Source of the DNA: Schistocephalus solidus
Lineage: Eukaryota; Platyhelminthes; Cestoda; Diphyllobothriidea; Diphyllobothriidae
DNA: 64,000 nt
Assembly (NCBI GenBank): GCA_017591395.1
Contig: WEDG01001497.1
Span: forward strand, 62,001-126,000
Direction of reading: 5' to 3'
Shown here: positions 25,448 to 38,034 of the stretch, piece after piece
How the letters are laid out: each line of letters opens with the position of its first letter
Position numbering within the stretch: position 1 is the first letter of the stretch
The notes under the pieces: generated by a model
What the model saw: only the letters and a program-made list of their open reading frames with translations
Databases searched by the model: none
Told to the model about the DNA's origin: nothing
Made by a program: the position numbers and the translations under genes

Positions 25448-28400
25448 GTCTTTTCTAGGGGTGCAGCAGGAAAGATGACATCTAGAGACATTTATGCCTC
25501 TCTTACGCTTGAGAGTTAAAGACCGACCACATTTGCAGAACACACTGATGCACATTTACTCATTAACTCGCACCTGTGGAGCCCGATATATTGGCCGTTC
25601 ACCGAGATACTTTTAAAAAATTAGGGTACGTGAACGCATTCCCGGCTGGCTAGGTATAGGTGAAAACAGAGCAGTTTCAAGTTCTATTCTTGCACATCAA
25701 TTGAATTTAGCCGCTCTGCTATCAGAAAACTTTGATGAAAGCGCGCTGTCTTCCGTGACTCACAACCAACTCCTAATAAAAGTGGTGCCCTACAAACGAA
25801 ATTTACACAATATCTTATCCTCTTCCCCCGTCCCAATAACCACAACACGTTGACCTGGCCATGCGGAAAGCTAAAAACAATGCGTTTAAATAACCATGTG
25901 ACAATTATAAGCGCCGAAAACTTAAAAATATTACTATTTTGTATATAACTGAAATCATGTGTTTACCGATTTCACTTTTTGAGTGTAAAAAAAGAAAAAT
26001 CGCCGAGTTTACAAAATCACTTTAAGTTCAAAAACAAAATGGGAATTCATAAGACTGTGGGTTATCTTTACTCTTTTAGGATGAATAATTACTTAATTTA
26101 AGGATATTGGAATGCAGGAAGCCTTCGTTTGAAGGGGCTCTTTTTCTGTTTTTTGTGAAATAAAACATTCAAATTTTTTGAGAATCACGATTCTTTTGGT
26201 GGAACCTCTATATTATTTTGCATTGCATAGGTAAAAATTAAAGCATAATTACGCTCTTTTGATTTTTGAATTAGATGCGACAATTTTTGCGAAAATCACG
26301 AAAGAATGCGAAGACGTTTGGGCATATTCTACACATTTAAAAGTCAAAGTGTTTTTCTACAAGAGAATTTGTTCGACATCATTGCATTTTTAAAAACTGG
26401 GACGATGAGAAACACCAATGTTTTTTTACACTGGACAATTTCATGTGTTTTTTTGCTATCTCAGGGCAAAACTGCATGACAACACGTGTTTTACTGCAAC
26501 GCAAAGTAACCTTAGCGAAATAAGCTGACAATACGAAAACGTTTTAACTGCGAAAGCAGAGTATGTGCCCAAGAAAATCAGGTGAAACGAGCGATGAAAT
26601 GTTTTTTTTACGAAACGAACTGCGGATTTGACTTTGAGGGGTTGGGTCTGCAGCTAATGGTATTTTGTGACATAAAACGCAGAAATGCTTTCGGCGGTGC
26701 ACATAAAAAAAGACAGTTTGAGCATCGATTCTGACTACGTTCATCATGTGTCTCACAGCAGCGTGGGTGAAAGTATGGTGTCTTGCGTGTGAGTCAGGTT
26801 AAAGTGATATAAGACATGTGCTGCATCTACATAACTCTAAACTTCCTCGCTCCCGTGGGCTCTGTGTAATGCATTGGCAATAATAGTGGACACTAGATCA
26901 GGCGAAGCGGCTAACAGAGCTAAAAAGTCCAATTGTACGTGCCACACACCTGGGCTGAGCATAATCTAGAGGAAAAAGTACACGGCGTAAAGATGTGCAC
27001 GTGGCATATGGAATCTTTCCTCTGCCGTGCGCAATAATCATGCTGAAGCAATTTTGTTTGCTAAAGACTGTAAACGGACAGGGAAATTATCAGCAGAATG
27101 GCTGCCACGTAAGCCATTACGAAGTATTTTAAGTGTGGTAAATTATTGCCAATGCAAGCACACCTGGAGATCGGTGGGGTGGACAAAGTAATGCAAAAGT
27201 AGGCAGACTAACGAATTTAAACCTTGAATATTAAAGCAATCGTGTTTAACCGTTAATATCTGCCGCCGGAAGCATTTCCCGATGTCCTCTTGAGCATAAT
27301 TAGGCAACTGATGAGGAAGCTTAGTATATGTAGGGAGTATTAACTTTAGGCAAGCCTAAAATGTGGGTCTAGTTAACCATATGTGGCGGAACTTTCCGTG
27401 GTAGCGCACTTTACCACTTAAAACGTTTTAAATCTGTCCACCACTTATAGCCTGGATGGCCATCAATTTCGGCTAGTGCGCGAGCTGGCCACCAACATTA
27501 GGCACTGTCATCAGCAAATTGTTCATTAAGGTATGCTTTTGTTCATGTACCTGCAGGAAACTGCTCTTGGTTGTCGCTCAAACAAGGTATAATTCTGATT
27601 ACGTTGATATCGAATGGGAAAGTTTTAAAACAACAACCAATCTGTTTACCTGTGTCTTACGAAAACTTTTTATTCCTAAAAAGATCCTCAGCTTCACTAA
27701 AAATAATTTCGCACCTTTCAAAAAAACTTACCTCAACGGTCAGCCATCTTCTTAATCCAGGTTAGGATAAGTTGATGAGCAAGGTTGGGCTCTATAGATA
27801 TTCCACATAAATTCGAATGCTCTCCCATCAATGCACAAAATCACCATACCATCTGTTCCATTTGGTACGTGTATGGAGGGCATTCGCTGAGTTGAACTGA
27901 ATACAGAACTTGCTCGTTTACTGTTGTTCTTTCCATTCCAGTTCAGTGTCGCTGGATAAAAACGTGTGGAGTTCACTGTCAAAAAAACCGATTTGAAATG
28001 TTAGGACCAAAAACCTTGAAGTGATCGTAGGGTTGGTTGACGATCACGGCTAAGCCAGAAGTAACTAGAGTCTTTTTTCTTCGTAGGTCTCCTTTGTACC
28101 GTTGCTTGCTGCAATGCAACTATCTTCGTGGAGCTCTTGATTGGTTATCAGGACAAAGCTCGGCAGGCGTATCTCGCAATATAGCTGGAAGTCTGAATCC
28201 TTATTTATTGCCTACTCTGAATTTTGTTCGTCCTAGGATGCGAATTGAGTAGTATGCACCAATTGCAACGAAAGTAAACAGCTGAATGTTTATATAAGAA
28301 GGCCAAGGCGAGATACACACAGGACGTTCAATGTGAAGAAGTGTTTATGAGGCACCTGAGAGACACTATCTGATTAGTATTTGAGTTAAATCGGATGTTT

Positions 28401-29199
28401 ATATTTTTATATGACTGCTTCAGTAAGGCTTTCACGACTTAAGTAAAACGTGTTCCGATAAACCACTATATCAATTCACCAACATCCCAGTTGACGGTTG
28501 TTGCTAACATAACTTGAGTGAATACGATTAGTTTGGCAGTTGCACTCCTGAAATGCACTTCTAGAATTTAGAGGGTATTAACGTATGAAAACCAAAAGAT
28601 CCGATAGACAATTAAAAAAGCAGGCTTTATTGGTTCCAATAAAAGTCGAGACAGCTTATCAAAAGCAACCCATCTTTGTATAACACAGATAAAGAATGGA
28701 AGTAGACAGCAGTTTGAATTTTTACAGAAAATCGAAACATAGCAGCAAGGGTCAGAGAACAACGTAAGGAATAATGTGGCCAAAGAGCGAGAGCTGCGCT
28801 TTATTTTGAATGAAAAATTCCAAAAATGTCAGCAAAAAGGTCCATTATTCACCATCAAGAATCGTCTTTGAATGCGTCTCAAAATATTGATCAATTTGGA
28901 CTTTCTTTAAAATGGTGCCAGCTTCGTACGCTGACGACCTCATTTTTGTTGTTTGAATAAACAAAAAGGGTTAAAATACAGTATATAATGGGGGAACTAG
29001 GCTAATCGAAGTACAAATAAGAAGATTCACATGCGAATGGAGAGCAGAAAAGATGGCGGCTCAATTTTAAAAGCCCGCTTTGGTTTAAAAGACGTTGGTT
29101 CAAACTTTCAGAGAGAAAAGAAATGTTAGGAAGGAGTTAAGACAATCACAGTCATGAGTTAATCTAGGGTGAAGATGCCCTAGCAATTAATGATTGACA
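25448..29199. other. Unassigned stretch
   Basis: No gene is recognised. The part at 26540-27500 is less AT-rich and may hold an old transposon, but no domain is readable. At 28025-28075 a string (GGTTGGTTGACGATCACGG then CTAAGCCAGAAG) loosely resembles the SINE body and may be a worn copy. The segment 28560-29100 probably includes PLE flank. Confidence 0.45.
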
Positions 29200-29910
29200 A
29201 CGTGATTTATTTACTTGTATAGGTCAGGTTTCTCCCCCCGTATATACGGTGCTTCTGTGTAGTGCAAGGCCCAAATTGTTTACGTTCGAACAAGTAATCG
29301 GAAAGCTGTTTTGAGGTCAACAAAGTAACCGCTGTCCAACACATGTTTAGTTATCACAGACTGTAGTACTTTATTTTGTCCAAGCAACCAGTTAGGTAAA
29401 TACTTAGCGGCCCTGGTTGCCATGTGCCTTTGCATTCGCCCAATGTATTTGCATCTACAAGTGCACGTAAATTCATAAACACAATTTGGGGTGGCGTGCT
29501 ATGGCAAGGCAATCTTTGGCTGGTTGATTGGAAGGCTTCAAGTAGGACTGACAAAGACGAGCTCAGCTGCATTTTATATTCTTTATATGGGGCAGCGTAA
29601 CCGTAGCTTGATTGTATTTGAAATGTTGTCACCCTTAATGGATAAAGATATCAAACCGAGCTTTTTCGGAACTAACTGTTCCGTCACATTTTGGCCGTAA
29701 AGATTCACTGTATTTTTAAATGAAGCGTGCGGGATATCCACAGTTAAGTAGGGCTGCTTTGATGCAGGCAATTTCGCCATCTAGGATTTCATTAGAGCAA
29801 ATATTTCTCGCTCTTTGAAAAAGGAAAAAATCCAACTTTTATCCAATTGAAGTGCGTTTGCTTGCCTTGTTCCAGTTTCAATTGATTAGCAGAACGAGAT
29901 TTTCAATAAA
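29200..29910 (-). mobile_element. Penelope-like element, 3' half (end of RT and GIY-YIG)
   Basis: Read on the minus strand, FQRARNICSNEILDGEIACI and then CGYPARFI (about 29835-29730) match the 'RAR.ICS...L..EI..I...L..NGYP..FI' region that follows the RT. SLSIKGDNISNTIKLRLR, NAAELVFVSPT and HATPNCVYEFTC lead into KYIGRMQRHMATRAAKYLP (about 29440-29385), the GIY-YIG nuclease core. VITKHVLDSGYFVD, FRLLVRT and HYTEAPYIRG complete it. The conserved arginine is present, but the glutamate-histidine after it reads KY, so the nuclease would be dead even without the stop codons. The upstream RT palm is not readable, so the copy is 5'-truncated. Confidence 0.88.
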
Positions 29911-30737
29911 ACTGAGGTCACAACTGCTGGCAGGAATAAAGAAGCTTCACAGACCACAGGCAAAGAGGATGGCTGTGGTCGAAATTTGATTATAGTTGTC
30001 AACTTAATTGGATTCATCACTCCTGAAAACTTACAACGTCGATTAGGTGTCGGTGAATTTTTTTATAAACGAAAGCATCCTTTGCAATGTCGATTAACAT
30101 CTTTTTATTCATCAGTTTCAGCTTTTGCCTGCCAGATCTGTCACTCTCCTAATTTGATGACCACTCAAACCATCAGGCATCGACTGTTCTTGAAAGTTGC
30201 TTTTGACGAAGTGCGTTCTGTTCCCAGCTGTGACCACCTGGAAAGAATGCGATGGTTTATCTTAAAATAAGACTTAATCAAAAAGTAAGTGCTTTTACAG
30301 AAGGAAAGTTTTGTGATTAATAAACTCTTGAGCAAAACATTCTTCAAACAGTGTTCTACTTAAAAATTGCTTTGTCATGACAGTTAGCTGATGAAGGCCG
30401 AATTCCTTCATCCTTTTTCTTATTATGCGCAGAGACATCAGGGAAAAAATATTCCCTTTGAATAGTCTAAAGGGATACATAATGGATCCGTTTAGTGAGC
30501 GACAAATACAGTGGTTGTCCTGCTCGCTTATGAACCATTTGGTACACCTAGGTCCTGTTTTATAGTTAATAATTACCTAGTGTGGTCTGCCTAATTTTAA
30601 AATAGTAGCCAACAGATAACACAGCAACCATTCAGCTGCCAATCTTCGTATACGCTAAAAATCAACGTCAGAAAATAAGTGAGTTGACACGGCAATAACA
30701 CAAAGTGACTGAAAAAAGGGACAGCATGTCACCATTT

Positions 30738-30760
30738 CCGATATATATATAAATATATAT
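30738..30760. repeat. AT-rich tail of the SINE copy
   Basis: ATATATATATAAATATATAT abuts the 3' end of the minus-strand SINE. The same junction (GTTCCATTCC then AT repeats) occurs at 54281-54342, so an AT-repeat tail appears to be a property of this SINE family. Confidence 0.55.
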
Positions 30761-30790
30761 GGATAAGGTGGAACCGACAAAGACAAGGGA

Positions 30791-30836
30791 GACCGGAATG
30801 GCCATTTTCTGGCTTATTAGCCGTCATCAGCCAGTC
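30791..30836 (-). ncRNA. Hammerhead-like motif in dispersed SINE copy
   Basis: Stem I GACTGG/CCGGTC, CTGATGA, stem II GGCT-AATA-AGCC and the GAA core are all present. One extra A follows GAAA, which would distort the junction with stem III. It is probably weaker than the array copies. Confidence 0.5.
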
Positions 30837-30864
30837 ATATACAATCCCAGGTGTGGATCACCCG

Positions 30865-30918
30865 AGATTCGAATCCGCGATCTTTGGTCTTTGAGTGCAA
30901 CACTCTACCATTGAGCCA
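30865..30918 (-). promoter_or_regulatory. Pol III A box and B box of SINE
   Basis: The minus strand reads TGGCTCAATGG (A box, 30908-30918) and GGATTCGAATC (B box, 30866-30876), a near match to GGTTCGANTCC. Spacing is as in a tRNA gene. The flanking sequence cannot fold into a complete cloverleaf, so this is an internal promoter and not a functional tRNA. Confidence 0.6.
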
Positions 30919-31199
30919 CGGGCCCGTTGTTTTTGTCGGTTGCGATCGGGAATATGAATTATGATAGTGTGGGGTTTCACCGATCTGGTTAAGGAACACG
31001 TATGTTCCGCTGTGTCTTGGAGCTCACTTAAGAGCCCTCACGGGCCGTCGCATTGCGACTTAAGGTATATTTGGAAAAGGCTCTAAAGTGAGCTCCAAGG
31101 CACAGCCCGGAACGATCAGTGATATCATAAATCAGTATCGATATATCATAATATATATATTTATATATATGAATAAAGAAGGTTCGTCTGAAAATCGAG

Positions 31200-31895
31200 T
31201 TGTACTCGTGAATTTTCAAGTTGGTCACAGCAACCAGTCGTCAGCTGAAATGAACAGAGTTGAAATGAAATGGTCAGATGACCAGTTTGTGCTACAGGAC
31301 AGACAAGGACAGACAGCCAACTGGGGTGTGAGGAATGGGCACATAATTATATTGGAGCCGGTTGGGGGGGCTGTTAGGGCTTCCTGTGTCGAAGGTGAAG
31401 ATGGATGGCAACTAAATGCGACTTCAGACGGTAAACTTAATGGTCATCGATGTAGGATGGGGACAGAGGTAATTGCCACGATGTTGGAGGTGTTAATAAT
31501 TTCAACTGTTGTTCGCTATGTCAGGGGAGGAGGTGGCTAGACAGTGAGATTCAACATGGTCCAGAAAAGATAAGCAGCTGTGGTTATGTTGTGGGCGCCA
31601 ATCAGTGAGCCGGGCACGCAGACCTTTGTATTCAGAGTCCAGATCGACGTGGCGGTTGATGCTGTTTGATTTGGAGTGCTAAGCTTCGAGGAATTCTCAT
31701 GCCTGCTTGGTGTTAGCCATGGCGACCACTTCGGTTGCGTTCCAATTGAAGAGGTGGTCACAGTCCACGGTGTGCGCAAACACGAGTTACAAGGGATCCC
31801 GTCCATGGATGGCCAGTTTATGTTCGTTTATGTGGGTCCTAAGTTGTCGACCCGTGTGGCCTATGAAAGCGCTAGAGCAATTTGCACTTAAAATA
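31200..31895 (-). mobile_element. Penelope-like element, GIY-YIG end only
   Basis: On the minus strand, IGHTGRQLRTHINEHKLAI followed by HGRDPL, HTVDCDHLFNWNATEVVAMA, EFLEA and NSINRHVDLDSEY (about 31868-31630) is a clear PLE GIY-YIG C-terminal domain. The glutamate in NEH is kept; the usual arginine before it reads histidine. Three in-frame stops are visible. Upstream (beyond 31895) the sequence becomes AT-rich with no RT, so the copy is 5'-truncated, as expected for target-primed insertion. The proline-rich, GC-richer segment at 31200-31550 is probably its 3' end. A 150-codon plus-strand frame at 31088-31540 is antisense to this and is not a gene. Confidence 0.85.
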
Positions 31896-34558
31896 AATAT
31901 ATTTCATAGGATGCCAATATTTCAATATATATATGTATGCTTTTACGGCTCAAAGTCTCAGTTTGCCAAAACAAAATAGAAGCAAACAGGGTTATTACTG
32001 CATTTAATTGCAAAACTCCTAAATTTGCAAAAATCAATTTTTAAACCTGAATTCGCTTATTAAAAAAATGCTCATCTAGACTTGCCTATTCAAATAAGAT
32101 CATATTTTTAGGTTTCAGAATTTTTTGCTTATGTTAATGATCTTTTACAGAACAAAGCACACAAACAATTGAAATTTTTCGCTGCTAGTAAATACCATAG
32201 GTAATTTCTCGGATACACAGAAACCTCAGATTTCACCCAAAGTCTGCCTTTTGTCATTCAATAAGCCAGCCTGGGAATGAGGCGTTCTTTAGTTAAAAAA
32301 ACTTTCTGAGACTAAAATCCATTCAAAAAATCGAAAACAAAACCCAATGTACGCTGAACTACCAAATAAAATTTCGATCATGATGTTTCAGGAGTTAGGT
32401 CATTTAATGTAGGGTGGTGGGAGGTAACTACGCTTTTTACTTGTCTTTGGGTCAGAGAATCATGACTCAGGCAGCTCTCGACCCACCTGGTATTCATCGC
32501 GCGCTAGACGTTCAGCCTTGTCAAACTGAAAGCAGTGGCTGGGTCCCGTAGACTAAACCGCAATCTGATATCTGGCATCCTTCCCCCTCACTGCCGCTGC
32601 ATGTTTGGCTCTTTGTGCCCCCATTACCCTTATCTGTGACCGTGCAATATGCCCTGGAGTGGATGCATGAACACCCATTGACAATCATTTCACATGCATG
32701 CATTTTCTTTTGGTTCTTCTTGCCGGTCTCAGTTAACATATATGGCTTTACTGACATCGCTTTCGGTAAGACAAATAATGCCTGAATTTTTTTGATGGAC
32801 AACATGTAATTTGAATGCCCGGCTGTTTATCAACTATCATTTCTGTCATATTTACGAATCCATTCCCAACTTGGCTTATGAGTTCAGCGCTTTCTCAAAA
32901 CACAACAGCTTCCCACGTTTTTGCCCTTAGTGATTTTTCGGTATTTCTTGACAAGTCTACCGAGCTATGTGTGGGTTTTGGAAACGTTTTGAATTAATGC
33001 AACTTTGGCAACCTTTTGTCCAGTTTGCTGTGGTAGCCTTTTATCTAGCAACTGAGCAGCTTCCTTTTATGTAACTGGTTGAGTTCAGTTAAAACGTGGC
33101 GAGCAGGAAGTGTCTATCAGCCCTCTGTAAATGATTTAGTTCTCCGTAACATTTTCTACTGGCTGGGAATTCTAGGAACCACAAAGGACAAACTCGTTAT
33201 TTCTCAATTGTAAGCAGGATATTTGAAAAGACTGAAAGAGAAATTTTGCCAATTCTTCAATGATATTCGGTTTTAGGACGCTTCGGAATTCGTAAGTTTC
33301 GTTGACAACATTCGGAAGTCCTTGTAGAGTTGTTTCGGCCGGGACGCTGTCTGACGACAGTCCTATCACTTTACCTTTGACTTGTTTGTGCGAAATACTA
33401 TCGAATGTGGAAAATGATTTTTAGCCATGCCTGAGACCTATTGGATGCATATCTGCTAAACTTTTCGCATACCCCAGTGCCGTATTCTTAATCTAGGTGT
33501 TTTGAGATTCAAAGGCATAATATCACGTGATCGAGGCGAAAACAAAATTACTTCAAAATCCTCATCGCCTCGCCACCTGCGTGTTGGAAGCCTTCTTATT
33601 TTTTACAAGAATTTCCTGCTGCGTGCACAATTATTTTTGGATCCTAATAAACTGCAGCAGAGAATCAGTCAGATGTTACGTTGGGGCTCTACGCAGCGGA
33701 ACAATCGATCGTTGCAGTATTTTTGGTTTTTTTACACATAAACACTGCACTCAATATATCGATTGAAACTCCCTATCAATAACTCGCAAATCTAGTTGAA
33801 ATAAAAGGAATGAAGAAACATTTGAAGCAATATTATGTTGGTAAGAAATAAAAATTATCTTGAGAAAGGCAAAAATGCCGAAAACGCAACAAATATTATC
33901 AACCGGTTTAACTCAAGTTTTAAACGTACACAAAACTGGTCCTTGAAAAATTGCTGAATAAATTAAACAGTTCAAGTGGAACATCCTTTAAAAATAATAA
34001 CTTGGTGGAAATTACACTTAAATCTGTTCCACAACTTGGAGTAAAATTATGTGTTGTGGGTAGCCAATGGTCCATAGTTTGCGTATAGAGAGACAACACG
34101 AGAATAAAAATTCTCTACTTCAATATAGGTAGCCTTGCGCTGCATTCTAGGGAATAGATGGAATTATGGTTAAAGGGAATGGTATAGACAAAATGAGGTT
34201 TGTGGTCATGGCTAGAAGCTGCACTTAATTCATGATAAGGAACCCAGAATTATGCTCTTCCTTATATTACGGTGTTTGCTATTTCTTCCCCTTATTACTC
34301 ATGCCTCCAAAACGGTTTCACGCGTAGCTAATGCAATGTTTCCATTTTTGCATCGTTTTCATTGTTGTAGAATAACGCAAGCAAGCATTTCATTGATTTC
34401 GCCAATATAGATGTCCCAAGAATATGTCTTTAAAATTTCAAATGTTGGCAGTGCAGTCATGGAGCCTTTCGTCAGAAACTTAGTGTGCTTTTTGGATGAC
34501 AATATATTCCACTGAGTTACAGTGTGTCGCTGAAATATCCAAAAATTTTTCGCGGCTG
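31896..34558. other. Unassigned stretch
   Basis: No family is recognised. The interval 32500-33480 is less AT-rich than its surroundings, with frames up to 94 codons on the minus strand (32521-32805), but no motif is readable. A G10 homopolymer lies just beyond, near 34791-34800. Confidence 0.45.
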
Positions 34559-35062
34559 TCAGTGCACTCTATCGACTGCCCTTATTTCTGTAGCATGCGA
34601 ATCTAGCAAAAACTTCAAAAAAGAGCATTGATTGAAATTTTTTATCGATTTAGTAAGTTCTTTAATGTTGCTTTTTATGTAGTTCTTTGCTTTGTGCATA
34701 TTTCTGGACTCACCCGGACAAGTTAACTTCGTCCCCGAAAAAAATTGACATGCACAAAAAAGGCTTGCAGGGAATATGCTCTTGATCATTGGGGGGGGGG
34801 CGTTCTCTAATAAGTCCTCTCTTAAAATGTTTTGAGATGGTATTTTGTTGATAACTGTCCACAAACTTTACCCTTTCCAGAGCAAAGTGCTGGAAATAAC
34901 TCATATTGGACATCCTGCAGCTCTGCTCATAGGTGCAAACATTTTCTATGATAAATTTGCGTAGAGCCTTATAGTGCCTGAATGACGAACATTTTTGTGA
35001 TAAGGGTAAGGCATATGCTTCAACTGCACTGCAATTCAGGTGCCATCTAAATTGTGATCTTT
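34559..35062 (-). pseudogene. Unrecognised protein-like frame broken at a G10 run
   Basis: On the minus strand a frame open from about 35062 has an ordinary protein-like composition (it includes FRWHLNCSAVEAYALPLSQK and FQHFALERVKFVDSYQQNT). At the homopolymer G10/C10 near 34791-34800 it reaches RERPPP. One frame then ends about 26 codons later, while another continues for about 75 codons (NMHKAKNYIKSNIKELTKSI, then DSHATEIRAVDRVH). This could be an exon or old transposon frame with a frameshift, or a sequencing error in the homopolymer. I do not recognise the family, and chance is not excluded. Confidence 0.25.
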
Positions 35063-35995
35063 GTTTGCATCAGCTGATTTCATGAGTAAGAATTACATGC
35101 ACAGCTGCATAGACTGGACATGAGAAAAGGAACTGCTTGCAATGCATGTGGCTGTGTGTCAAATTTCGGGGAAGTTAGGTTTGGGAGTAAAGTGAAGATG
35201 TGTTAAGATGAGGAAGAGGGTCAGCATTATATTAATGATAAGGCTTGGGTTCGTGCAAATCAAGGACTTAGGTTTTTGGGTAAGGTCAGGGTTACCAGTT
35301 AGGTTACAGTTTACTTTCGTTAAAGGGTAAGTGTTAGAGTTAAGACGGAACATAGATACCATTTTGAAAATTTATCACAAGAACACCTTTCTTAAGTGGG
35401 CTGGGCGTTCATATTCCGGTGTCCATTTCAGGCGGCCATACAATTTCTCCTTACTACAAGGACGTACGTCAATCAGGTTATGGAAATTTGTCGCTTCATC
35501 ATACCTAACGGTTTAATTTGTAGCTCTCGTAGCCATTGCATAGAACCAAATACTCAGACCTCAATCAATAGATTGGACTGAGAAAAGCTGAATGATGAAA
35601 AAAACTCAAGCTCAAGTCTGAAGTCATGTAAAGCTGAGATTGTTTATGGCAGAATAACGATGATTGAAAAGGCAGAAATAGTTCATCTCATCTCTTCTAT
35701 CTTTGCCAGTGTCCCTGCCGATGTTAAGTTGATAAATGATCTTATCACGAAAATTAAAATATGAAGATAGTATTCCTCGAAATAAGTTTGATCCAACCTA
35801 AAACTGCAAGGATGCAAGTAATAAAGAGAATAAGAGGGATCAGTTCAAATATATGAAGGATATTTTTGGTGTAAGTATTATGTTTGAGGTGGAGTGTAGA
35901 ACCCCACATACGAAAACTCATTTGGCTTTGTTGTCGATATTCCTTTAATAAAACGCATAACTGGTTAGTAGGGCTAACCGATCAGGTACGGAATT
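35063..35995. other. Unassigned; degenerate GGGTTA-like tract
   Basis: The segment 35160-35340 is rich in GGGTTA, GTTAGG and GGTTAC variants, like 7725-7830. Nearby, at 34998-35015, the string GATAAGGGTAAGGCATA is identical to 4912-4928. Otherwise nothing is recognised. Confidence 0.4.
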
Positions 35996-36130
35996 CACTG
36001 GGCCCATTCTTCTTTAAGCTCACTCTCTATTCCCGCCAAAAACCACACAGCGGCTAGTGTGATAGAGGGAGGAGATAACCGGCAAAGACACGAGAGATTG
36101 AGATGACCAGTTCTGGCTTATTGGCCGTCA
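35996..36130 (-). mobile_element. SINE 3' end and partial body
   Basis: In minus orientation this has the arm sequence (TTTAAGCTCACTCTCTA, GCGGCTAGTGTGATAGA), then ACCGGCAAAGACACGAG and the body remnant CCAGTTCTGGCTTATTGGCC. The hammerhead core is lost because the copy stops within it. Confidence 0.6.
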
Positions 36131-38030
36131 GATTTTGTAGTCCACTTGGTGTATATAGTTAGCAACTTTCGGAACAGCTGTGCTTGCAGGTCCATGTGCT
36201 CCACTGACTCATTAATAATGTACAATCTGTGACCCAACAGATGCAGAATGCTGAAATTTACTAAAGATTGATACTCACTCGCAAACTCGCCTCAACGCAT
36301 GAACCAAAACGTTTAAATATTGATGAACAACTTAAAGCGAATTTAAAACTTACAGGAATTGTGAAAAATATCCTAACCTTGTGAAGAAATACTAAAATTT
36401 TACAAAAAGCAGCAAGTTCTGAAAAGGTGAAAAATCCCTGTAAATGCGACTAATAAATTTAAATAAAATTGTTCGGAGATAGGGTTAGCTAACCATTTAA
36501 GGATATAGATATTTCTGGTATAAGATTAGAAGTAGTTTCAGATATTTTTTGAAATTCCGTTAAATTTTTCACGATTTGTACTGTTTTCAATCGATTGGCA
36601 TTAAATGTGGATCCTGCTCTATGGGTTCATCAAAACTATAGATATAAGGTAGTTTAAAAGCATTTACTGAATAAGTGAGCTTTTGGATATTCCTTCAAAT
36701 TAATATGGCCATTTGCGTCATATTTGTAGAATCACCCAAACATGAAAACTCATTACCAAGAATAGTGAACGTCCGCATCGAATGTCGACAATTAATATGT
36801 CCAATATCAATTTAAAAATTTTTAAAGGTTCAGTCAAAGTGAAAATGTTGAACTTTTATTTGTTTTAGGACTTTTCTGAAAGTAAGTGATACATTGCGGT
36901 TGGAAATGAAAGAACTTTGTTTTTTGCTTTATATTAGAGCGTTTATTGTCGCATTTTTATTTAAATGCCCCATTCTATGACTACAAATACAAAACAGAGT
37001 ATCAGAATATATACTAAGGTTTTATAAAAACTGCTAACATTGTGTCCATGGCGTTTCTTAATTGCGGATAAGCAGAATCATATATTACAAAAAAGTATCT
37101 TATCGCATACTTCCTATTTAATATAGATGATTCTTTAACCAATATCCATAATATCTTGTGCGTACTTTGTTAACGATTCTCATTTTAAAAAGATACTTTG
37201 GTGGGCTTACTTTAAATTTGATAAATTCTTACCCCCGTTGTAAATCAAAATACTGGAAACAAGGTTATTCCTGCATTTTGTGGCACAATGCGTCAGCATT
37301 AATTACAAAATGCTATGTAAGGCCAAATTCATTTCTTATTTTTGTAAAACAATGTGATTCTTTACCCTAATATGTATTTGATTTTCATTGATTCTTGATC
37401 ATATTTTCCAGTTGCAGAAGAGATTTTTTCGAAACATATTTTGCTTATATTAATTTTTTTCATAGCAAAATGCACCAAGAATATTGACTTTGCTTTGTGA
37501 TATTAACCAGTATATTATAAATTAAAAAATAAATTATATATGATAAATATTAAATATAACCGGCAAGCTCTGATTTGTCCCATATCCTGCCACTTTCCTT
37601 CAATATGTAAGAGCCACTCAACCAACCAAAACAACAAGTCCGGATATCCGCTAAACTACTTACTCACGTTAGGTCACCTATTGTATAAGGTGGACAGTGC
37701 TGCAAGCAAAGTGAGTTTATTCATATATTACGCTGCACTGTCGGCGGTGCACACTCGTAAATTTAGTAAAATCTATTTTGCCTTGCTCAACAAAAGCTGT
37801 GCTCATCCTAACCAACTTAAGATATGAGCAGTGTTAATTTATTTTCTGATCCGTCTGATTGCGGGCATATATCCTCTCTTCACCCGTTAGAGCTTAGCCT
37901 GCAGGGTTCTATTAAGCCAATTTTCTCTTAAGCAACTCCCAGGGAAATGGATGTAAGATAAGTTTTCCAAATTAGCGAAGGTACCGGAATGAAATTCAGA
38001 TACATGTAAAGTGCTCCCCGGAACTGGTTT
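36131..38030. other. AT-rich non-coding stretch
   Basis: No gene is recognised. A 95-codon plus-strand frame at 37540-37827 lies in a slightly GC-richer patch but shows no motif. Confidence 0.5.
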
Positions 38031-38034
38031 TTAT

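Larger units (their letters stand above)
30764..31066 (-). mobile_element. tRNA-derived SINE, near-complete dispersed copy
   Basis: This is a single copy of the roughly 300-bp unit that is tandemly repeated at 51.7 kb. In its own 5' to 3' sense it has a GTCGCAATGCGAC palindrome, a block with the GGAACATACGTGTTCC-like palindrome, GATCGGTGAAACC, and a tRNA-like head with A and B boxes. The body follows with the hammerhead-like motif, then GTCTTTGTCGGTTCC and an AT tail. Its divergence from the array units suggests an older insertion. It lies about 130 bases from a PLE fragment on the same strand. Confidence 0.8.

Noticed and set aside
28025..28075. Additional SINE copy with hammerhead
   Set aside because: Only a loose match to the body (GGCTAAGCCAGAAG); the CUGAUGA core and stem I are absent.
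31088..31540. 150-codon plus-strand gene
   Set aside because: It starts in a SINE fragment, runs through an AT repeat and then antisense to the 3' end of a PLE; no motif is present.
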